Shown here: one piece after another, positions 15,878-20,978 of the stretch
Numbering within the stretch: position 1 is the first letter of the stretch
Layout: each line of letters begins with the position of its first letter
Notes under the pieces: generated by a model
Database searches by the model: none
The model's input: the letters and a program-made list of their open reading frames with translations, nothing else
What the model was told of the DNA's origin: nothing
Translations under genes and position numbers: made by a program
DNA from: PALSA-607 sp036510735
Lineage (GTDB): Bacteria; Actinomycetota; Actinomycetes; Acidothermales; Acidothermaceae
Direction of reading: 5' to 3'
Length of the DNA: 20,978 nucleotides
Assembly (NCBI GenBank): GCA_036510735.1
Contig: DATCDK010000124.1
Location: 1-20,978, forward strand

Positions 15878-17083
15878 CTATTGGTCGCGCATTCCCCATG
15901 GTGAACCGTAGGTAACGAGCAAGTCGAGGTAGGGCTGGGCGTCGAACGCCTCAGGGCCGAGGACGCCGGCCCCCTTCCAGGAGCCTGTGGCGAGCAGTTC
16001 GAGGGCGACGACGGGATTGATCGCGGTCTGCCAGACGACCGCCTGCGCCCCGTATTCGCGCATCGACCATTCGTTGTCGACCACGTGGTAGAGGTAGGTC
16101 GCCCTCGGGTTGCCGTCCTTGCCGGTGCCCGTGACATACGTGCCCGCGCAGGTCTTGCCCCGCATCCGGTCGCCGAGGGTGGCTGGGTTCGGCAGGCAAG
16201 CGGCCACGACGTCGCGCGGCGAGACCTCAACGTCACCGACTTTGATCTTGTCGACGCGGTCGAGACCGATCTTGTGGAGGGCCCTGAGAACGCCAATGAA
16301 CTCGTCGCCCAGGCCGTACTTGAAGGTGACCCGCTCCGCCTCTACCCAGCGCGGGACGAGCAGTACCTCCTCGTGCTCGACGTTCACGCATTCGACCGAC
16401 CCGATCCCCTCGGGGAAGTCGAACACCTCCGGCTCACTGAACGGCTCGGTCGTGTACCAGCCGCGGCCGCGCTCCCACACCACAGGCGGGTTGAGGCACT
16501 CCTCGATCGTCGTCCAGATCGAAAAGGTGGGAGCGAAGTCGTAGCCCTCGACCGTGAGGTTCGCGCCGTCGCGGATACCGACCTCGTCAATGTGCGAGAA
16601 CAGATGGTCGGCCGCGTAGCGCGCGAAGATATCTGACAGCCCAGGCTCGACGCCGATACCGACGAGAGCCAGCCGCCCCGCGTCGTCCCATTTGCTGGAA
16701 AGCTCGAACTGCTCGTCGCCGAGCTTCACACCGGTCAGCGCGTAGGGCTGCTCGGCGTTCGGTCGCGACAGGGACATCGCCATATCGAGGTAGTGCGCGC
16801 CAGCCGATAGTGCGGCACGGAACAGCGGCATGACGAAACGCGGATCGGTGGCATTGAGCAGGACATCGCACTCATGCTCACGCAACGCGGTGGCAACGGC
16901 TGCTTCGTCCGACGCATCGATGCGGATCGCAGAAAACCGCGGATCGCCCGTGCGCTGCGCAGCACGTTGCGCGCTTGCCTCGTTGTAGTCGGCGACCACC
17001 ATTGCTTCGAAGAACGGCCGTCGAGAGGCGATTCCGGTGATCGCGCCACCGACGCCGCCGGCACCTACGAGGAGGATCTTCAT
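15878..17083 (-). CDS. Saccharopine-dehydrogenase-like NAD(P)-dependent oxidoreductase
   Basis: A 401-residue protein with an N-terminal Rossmann fold starting MKILLVGAGGVGGAI, acidic DASDEAAV after the second strand and LLNATDPRFVMPLF. A saccharopine-dehydrogenase-type C-terminal domain follows. The family includes lysine 6-dehydrogenase, saccharopine dehydrogenase and carboxy(nor)spermidine dehydrogenase, all of which make or break C-N bonds of amines next to carboxylates. The segment FPEGIGSVECVNVEHEEVLLVPRW (within 270-300 region by estimate) is distinctive of this subgroup. The start has AAGGGA seven bases upstream. It lies 12 bases after the ureohydrolase gene and before the aminotransferase, clearly one operon. 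No decarboxylase or lysine-biosynthesis gene is near, so a catabolic role on a polyamine or lysine-like substrate is inferred. The exact reaction is unknown. Confidence 0.85.
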   Translation of the reverse strand: MKILLVGAGGVGGAITGIASRRPFFEAMVVADYNEASAQRAAQRTGDPRFSAIRIDASDEAAVATALREHECDVLLNATDPRFVMPLFRAALSAGAHYLDMAMSLSRPNAEQPYALTGVKLGDEQFELSSKWDDAGRLALVGIGVEPGLSDIFARYAADHLFSHIDEVGIRDGANLTVEGYDFAPTFSIWTTIEECLNPPVVWERGRGWYTTEPFSEPEVFDFPEGIGSVECVNVEHEEVLLVPRWVEAERVTFKYGLGDEFIGVLRALHKIGLDRVDKIKVGDVEVSPRDVVAACLPNPATLGDRMRGKTCAGTYVTGTGKDGNPRATYLYHVVDNEWSMREYGAQAVVWQTAINPVVALELLATGSWKGAGVLGPEAFDAQPYLDLLVTYGSPWGMRDQ

Positions 17084-17095
17084 GACGATGTCCCT

Positions 17096-18133
17096 TCAGG
17101 AGGGTCGTGCAGGACCCTCGTGTCGGCCGGAAAGCAAGGGCTTCGCCGGATCGAACGTCACTGCTGTTGTTGCGTCGCGCCGCCGCGCCGCAATACCTGA
17201 CAAGGCCTCCAACACGACCCGATTCGCAAGCATCGCGGTGATCTCGGCGTGGTCGTAGGGCGGTGAAACCTCGACCACATCGACGCCTGCGACGGGCAGT
17301 TCACGACAGATCCGGCGAACGGCATCGAGCAGCTCGCGCGCCGTCAAGCCGCCCGGTTCCGGTGTGCCCGTACCGGGAGCGTGGCCCGGGTCGCAGACGT
17401 CGATGTCGACGGACAGGAACACTGCATCGCAGTCGTCAAGGGCGATCTCGAAGGCTTCGTCCAGGACGGCGGGCAACCCGCGCGAGACGATCTCGGTCAT
17501 CTCGTACGACCGCATCCGCTGTGACGCCATCCAGTCGAGAGTCGCCGGCTCCGGCCAGTAACCGCGCAGACCGATCTGAAGAAACCGGTCGCCGCGCGCG
17601 GCGCCGGACTCGATGAGCCGCCGCATCGGTTGACCGTGGCCGTAGAGCGATCCGAAGCTGATGTCGCCGGTATCCGCGTGCGCATCGAAGTGCAAAACGG
17701 CGACGCGACCGAATCCGTAGTGCCGAGCAACACCTGTGACGTCGGGGAGCGCGATTGAGTGGTCTCCCCCAAGGACAACCGGAATCGCGCCCGAAGCCGT
17801 GACCGTCGCGACGGCGTCCTCGAGGCTTGCTAGCGAGCGCTCGATGTGACCGGGCGGCATCTCGACGTCGCCGGCGTCGACAACCCGCAGGTCGCGCAGC
17901 GCATCGACGCGCAAGGCAAGGTGCGGCCGGGATCCGTCGTGCGGCAGGTAGTCAGTCGAACGGATCGCCTGCGGACCGAACCGGGTGCCCGGGCGATGCG
18001 AGGTCCCGCCGTCGAACGGCGCCCCAACGATGACGACGTCAACTCCCGCGAACGATGCCGGGTCGGCGAGATCGCAACGATCGACGCCCAAGAAGGTGAC
18101 GTCCGGGCCGAACATCGCCCCATACCGGGTCAC
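17096..18133 (-). CDS. Agmatinase-family ureohydrolase (guanidino substrate uncertain)
   Basis: A 345-residue binuclear-metal hydrolase that releases urea from a guanidino group. Metal ligands are visible as H125 (LGGDHS), D150, H152 and D154 (HFDAHADT), and D243 and D245 (SVDIDVCDP). The DGGTSHRPGTRFGPQAIR and PGTGTPEPGGLT segments belong to the agmatinase/guanidinobutyrase clade. H166 is kept in the substrate loop, but that loop reads GHGQPMRRL where the clade more often has THGTPFRR. Agmatine, 4-guanidinobutyrate, 3-guanidinopropionate and free guanidine are all conceivable substrates. The annotation label speB would be premature. The start is GTG 18131-18133 without a clear ribosome site; ATG 18113-18115 is the alternative. 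It is first in the minus-strand operon and divergent from the permease. Confidence 0.88.
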   Translation of the reverse strand: MTRYGAMFGPDVTFLGVDRCDLADPASFAGVDVVIVGAPFDGGTSHRPGTRFGPQAIRSTDYLPHDGSRPHLALRVDALRDLRVVDAGDVEMPPGHIERSLASLEDAVATVTASGAIPVVLGGDHSIALPDVTGVARHYGFGRVAVLHFDAHADTGDISFGSLYGHGQPMRRLIESGAARGDRFLQIGLRGYWPEPATLDWMASQRMRSYEMTEIVSRGLPAVLDEAFEIALDDCDAVFLSVDIDVCDPGHAPGTGTPEPGGLTARELLDAVRRICRELPVAGVDVVEVSPPYDHAEITAMLANRVVLEALSGIAARRRDATTAVTFDPAKPLLSGRHEGPARPS

Positions 18134-18225
18134 TTCACACCGGCAGCGGACCGGCAGGCAACGCTCGCATGGCGGGACGCTACCACCGAAACGGTCGCGC
18201 GATCAGAACGAGACCACGGAATCCC

Positions 18226-18254
18226 TTGTCATCCGACGAAATCAGTGCGATAAC
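18226..18254 (+). promoter_or_regulatory. Sigma-70-like promoter of the APC permease
   Basis: TTGTCA at 18226-18231 and GATAAC at 18249-18254 are separated by exactly 17 bases, matching five of six and four of six consensus positions. Transcription would begin near 18261, leaving a leader of about 52 bases before the permease ATG. It lies in the 179-base spacer shared with the divergent ureohydrolase gene. No equally good promoter was seen on the opposite strand. Confidence 0.5.
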
Positions 18255-18312
18255 CGGAGGGTTCAAAACCGCTGGTGCCATCAATCCGCCCACATCGCTC
18301 CCAGAGGTGCTC

Positions 18313-19878
18313 ATGGTCGCCGACGTCACCAAGGTCCGCTACGACAGCGGAGAAGTGCTCGACAAAGGGCTCAAGGGCGGTGCGCTCAGCCTCGTCTCGA
18401 GCATCGTCATCGGTGTCGCATCGACCGCTCCGGCCTACAGCCTCGCAGCGACTCTGGGCTTCGTCGCGATCTTGGCCGGCACCCAGACGGTCGCCGTCGT
18501 CATTCTCGCGTTTGTCCCGATCTTCCTCATCTCGTTCGGGTACAAGGAGCTAAACCGGCGCGAGCCCGACTGCGGCACCACGTTCACATGGGGTACCAAG
18601 GCCTTCGGACCGAAGACCGGCTGGATGGGTGGCTGGGGCATCCTCGCCGCCGACATCCTGGTCATGGCCAGCCTCGCTCAGGTTGCGGGGCAGTACTTCT
18701 TCCTGCTCGTCGGTGCGCACGGTATCGGTGGCAACGCAACAAGCGGCTGGGTCTTGATCGTCGGCATCATCTGGATCGTGCTGATGACCTGGATCTGCTA
18801 CATCGGCATCGAGATCTCCGCCAACATCCAGAAGGTCCTGCTGGCGATCGAGGTCGTCATGCTCGCCGTCTTCTCGATTACCGCCCTCGTCAAGACCTAC
18901 GGCAATAACGCACCAACTGGCTCAAGCCACATCAGCCTCGCGTGGTTCAACCCCATGCATATGAGCTTCAGCCACTTTGTCCAGGCGATCCTGCTGATGC
19001 TGTTCATCTACTGGGGCTGGGACAGCGCGGTGTCCGTGAACGAGGAGACCGCAGACAAGGAGAAGACGCCCGGCCGCGCCGCGGTCATCTCGACCGTGTT
19101 GCTGGTCGCGATCTACACGGTCGTCGCAATCGCCGTCGTCGGGTTCGCCGGCGTCGGCTCCACGGGTAACGGGCTCACGAACACCGACAACTCGAGCGAC
19201 GTCATCAGCATCCTCGGCAGTGCCGCGTTTGGTGCCCATGGTGCAGGCTTGTTCTTCTCCAAGCTGCTCGTCTTCATGGTGCTCACGTCGGCGGCGGCAT
19301 CAACGCAGACCACGATCCTGCCGACCGCGCGTACGTCGCTCGCGATGGCGGCATACAAGGCAATCCCAAGGGCCTTCGCAAAGATCCACCCGCGCTACCT
19401 GACGCCGAGTGTCTCGACCCTGTCAATGGGAGGCGTCTCGATCGCGCTGTACCTCCTGTTCAACTTCGTCGCGAAGGGCTACATCATTCCCGACTCGGTC
19501 ACCGCACTTGGCTGGATGATCGCGTTCTACTACGGCCTCACCGGGTTTGAGTGCGTTTGGTACTACCGCAAGGATCTACGAAATAGCGCGCGCGATCTGT
19601 GGGTAAAGGGCATCATCCCGCTGACCGGCGCAGTGCTCCTGTACGCGTTCCTCGTCTACGACATCTGGCTCGACTGGAACCCGGTGCAGAGCTTCACGAG
19701 TTGGTCGATGCAGTTCTCGCCGCATTGGGACATCGGTGGCGTCTTCATCATCGGCGTCTTGTCGTTCGTTGTCGGCCTCGTCGTGATGGCCATATCGATC
19801 CCGATCTTCCGGCCCTTCTTCCGCGGCGAGGTCATGTCGCCCGAGCCGGAGTTGGCGAGCCAGCTGAAGAACGACTAG
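18313..19878 (+). CDS. APC-superfamily amino acid/amine permease
   Basis: A 521-residue membrane protein with about twelve hydrophobic helices. Helix 1 carries the substrate-contact pattern SIVIGVASTAPAYSLAATLGF, typical of amino acid-polyamine-organocation carriers. The KELNRREPDCGTTFTWGTKAFGP segment after helix 2 and WGWDSAVSVNEETADKEKTPGRA in the middle are also family-typical. It should import an amino acid, polyamine or related amine by cation coupling. The start at ATG 18313-18315 follows GAGG at five-base spacing. The frame remains open to 18169, but those 48 residues are hydrophilic and precede the predicted promoter. Divergence from the ureohydrolase operon suggests it brings in that pathway's substrate. 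A strong hairpin follows its stop. Confidence 0.92.
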   Translation: MVADVTKVRYDSGEVLDKGLKGGALSLVSSIVIGVASTAPAYSLAATLGFVAILAGTQTVAVVILAFVPIFLISFGYKELNRREPDCGTTFTWGTKAFGPKTGWMGGWGILAADILVMASLAQVAGQYFFLLVGAHGIGGNATSGWVLIVGIIWIVLMTWICYIGIEISANIQKVLLAIEVVMLAVFSITALVKTYGNNAPTGSSHISLAWFNPMHMSFSHFVQAILLMLFIYWGWDSAVSVNEETADKEKTPGRAAVISTVLLVAIYTVVAIAVVGFAGVGSTGNGLTNTDNSSDVISILGSAAFGAHGAGLFFSKLLVFMVLTSAAASTQTTILPTARTSLAMAAYKAIPRAFAKIHPRYLTPSVSTLSMGGVSIALYLLFNFVAKGYIIPDSVTALGWMIAFYYGLTGFECVWYYRKDLRNSARDLWVKGIIPLTGAVLLYAFLVYDIWLDWNPVQSFTSWSMQFSPHWDIGGVFIIGVLSFVVGLVVMAISIPIFRPFFRGEVMSPEPELASQLKND

Positions 19879-19888
19879 ACGCAAGGCG

Positions 19889-19927
19889 GGTGGTTCGGCG
19901 GGAGCGGGCGGCTCTCGCCGAACCACC
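19889..19927 (+). terminator. Strong hairpin after the permease gene
   Basis: Starting eleven bases after the permease stop, 19889-19905 pairs with 19911-19927. This gives a 17-base-pair stem with one G-U pair and a five-base GGGCG loop. No U-tract follows; tail-less hairpins are often proposed as terminators in actinobacteria. It sits between convergent genes and could also act on the opposite strand. Confidence 0.7.
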
Positions 19928-20041
19928 GGGGGTTCTAGGTTGCGATGGGCCGACGGTTCGCAGCTACCTGTCCGCCGGCCCCGCCGTCCCGCCAGCTCCC
20001 CGTCGTCCGGCCCTCTTTGCCGTCGCCGACATCCGAGGGTC

Positions 20042-20099
20042 AGTTGGCGGCGCGCGGCAACACTGCGCGCTGGCTCCATCGGCTCGTCCCTCGCCAACT
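20042..20099 (-). terminator. Nested inverted repeats after the aldehyde dehydrogenase gene
   Basis: AGTTGGCG (20042-20049) pairs with CGCCAACT (20092-20099), and just inside it GCGCGC (20050-20055) pairs with GCGCGC (20065-20070). Together they make a continuous stem with an internal bulge on one side. The structure lies 13 bases past the minus-strand stop and has no U-tract. A terminator for the aldehyde dehydrogenase is plausible but less convincing than the hairpin at 19889. Confidence 0.35.
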
Positions 20100-20112
20100 C
20101 CGCCAGCACTAG

Positions 20113-20978
20113 TTACGCGTCGAGGTTGGTCATCACGTGCTTGATGCGCGTGTAGTCCTCGAAGCCGTACATCGAGAGGTCCTTGCCGTAGCCGCTGTGC
20201 TTGAAGCCGCCGTGGGGCATCTCCGCGACGAGCGGGATGTGCGTATTGATCCACACGCAGCCAAAGTCGAGACGCTTCGCCATTCGCATCGCGCGCCCGT
20301 GATCGCGGGTCCAGACCGATGACGAGAGGCCGTACTCGACGCTGTTGGCCCAACGCACCGCTTCGTCTTCGTCGCTGAACTTCTGAACGCTGATGACCGG
20401 CCCGAATACCTCGTCGGTCACGATCTCGTCGCCCTGCTGCAAGCCGGCAACCACCGTCGGCTCATAGAAGTAGCCACGGTCACCGACTCGGTGCCCACCT
20501 GCCAGCAACTGCGCATGGTCGGGCAACCGGTCGACGAATCCGCTGACCCGCGCAAGCTGGTTCGCGTTGTTGACCGGGCCGTACGTTGCATCGACGTTGG
20601 ACGGCGGGCCAACGACAACGCCGCGAGCTTGCTCTGTCAGAGCAGCGACGAAGTCGCCATAGATGCCCGGTGCCGCGAGCACCCTGGTAGCAGCCGTGCA
20701 GTCCTGGCCGGCGTTGAAGTAACCGGCCATCGCAATGCCCTCGGCGGTCTTTTCGAGGTCCGCGTCATCGAAGACGACGACGGGAGCCTTGCCCCCGAGC
20801 TCGAGGTGCACGCGCTTGAGATCGCGAGCGGCCGTACCCGCGACTTCCATACCCGCGCGCACGCTGCCGGTGATCGAGACCATGCTCAGCGTGCGGTGTT
20901 CAACCAGCAGGCGCCCGGTATCACGTTCGCCGCACACCACGTTCAGCACGCCCGGCGGCAGGAACTCCGCTGCGATCT
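20113..20978 (-). CDS. Gamma-aminobutyraldehyde dehydrogenase, C-terminal part (cut by window edge)
   Basis: NAD-dependent aldehyde dehydrogenase expected to oxidise 4-aminobutanal to GABA in putrescine breakdown. The frame enters from the right edge (IAAEFLPPGVLNVV), so about 288 codons with the stop are visible and roughly the first 190 residues are missing. The catalytic Glu in LELGGKAPVVV and the catalytic Cys in YFNAGQDCTAATRV are both present. The ending, GCVWINTHIPLVAEMPHGGFKHSGYGKDLSMYGFEDYTRIKHVM by segments, matches E. coli PatD (YdcW) closely, which supports this substrate over a generic aldehyde. GTG at 20947-20949 is internal and not a start. It is convergent with the permease. 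The upstream neighbours that would confirm a polyamine cluster lie outside the window. Confidence 0.87.
   Translation of the reverse strand, partial: IAAEFLPPGVLNVVCGERDTGRLLVEHRTLSMVSITGSVRAGMEVAGTAARDLKRVHLELGGKAPVVVFDDADLEKTAEGIAMAGYFNAGQDCTAATRVLAAPGIYGDFVAALTEQARGVVVGPPSNVDATYGPVNNANQLARVSGFVDRLPDHAQLLAGGHRVGDRGYFYEPTVVAGLQQGDEIVTDEVFGPVISVQKFSDEDEAVRWANSVEYGLSSSVWTRDHGRAMRMAKRLDFGCVWINTHIPLVAEMPHGGFKHSGYGKDLSMYGFEDYTRIKHVMTNLDA

Larger units (their letters stand above)
19879..20112. other. Convergent intergenic spacer
   Basis: These 234 bases separate the permease and aldehyde dehydrogenase stops. They hold the hairpin at 19889-19927 and the nested repeats at 20042-20099. The rest is GC-rich sequence with no ribosome-site-backed reading frame that I can support. 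Confidence 0.6.

Noticed and set aside
15878..17083. True saccharopine dehydrogenase of lysine metabolism
   Set aside because: No lysine alpha-aminoadipate pathway gene is nearby and the operon partners are catabolic; only the family, not the reaction, can be supported.
18169..18312. Longer permease frame (569 residues)
   Set aside because: It would begin upstream of the predicted promoter, and the added segment is hydrophilic with no ribosome site.

Overview
The window is a high-GC chromosomal segment, almost certainly from an actinobacterium. The main evidence is the minus-strand gene order dxr, rip1 (site-2 protease), ispG, DUF4081-GNAT acetyltransferase, proS, which broadly follows the order in Mycobacterium tuberculosis and its relatives. 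Frequent GTG starts, 1-4 nt gene overlaps and several purine-rich Shine-Dalgarno sites agree with this. I cannot name a genus. No rRNA, tRNA, insertion sequence, phage gene or CRISPR array was seen.

Left part (1-7366, all minus strand): transcription runs from an MMPL/RND-type membrane transporter into dxr (GTGA overlap), then rip1 (ATGA overlap), ispG, a GNAT acetyltransferase and the 5' part of prolyl-tRNA synthetase, which leaves the window. This joins two steps of the MEP isoprenoid pathway with an intramembrane protease and a translation enzyme. The transporter locked onto dxr is the odd member.

Middle part (7426-12824): an ACT-domain sensory protein (minus) diverges from gabT (plus), with a 19-bp perfect palindrome between them. 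A DinB-like protein with a pentapeptide-type N-terminus follows gabT. Next come a stand-alone DUF190 protein and a membrane GGDEF-EAL protein, both minus. The EAL half keeps its catalytic signature; the GGDEF half is divergent. Four phased CACCCG/CGGGTG hexamers lie upstream of this gene.

Right part (13000-20978): a catabolic island. A minus-strand operon encodes an agmatinase-family ureohydrolase, a saccharopine-dehydrogenase-like oxidoreductase, a class III aminotransferase and a CoA-acylating (methyl)malonate-semialdehyde dehydrogenase. An APC amine/amino-acid permease diverges from it behind a good sigma-70-like promoter. A gamma-aminobutyraldehyde dehydrogenase, cut by the window edge, converges on the permease. 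With gabT nearby, the simplest reading is uptake and breakdown of guanidino compounds and polyamines. A C4 branch would run aminobutanal to GABA to succinate semialdehyde. A C3 branch would run beta-alanine or 3-aminoisobutyrate to (methyl)malonate semialdehyde to acyl-CoA. The job of the saccharopine-dehydrogenase-like enzyme in this setting is the most open question. No transcription factor is encoded in the window, so control of the island must come from elsewhere.
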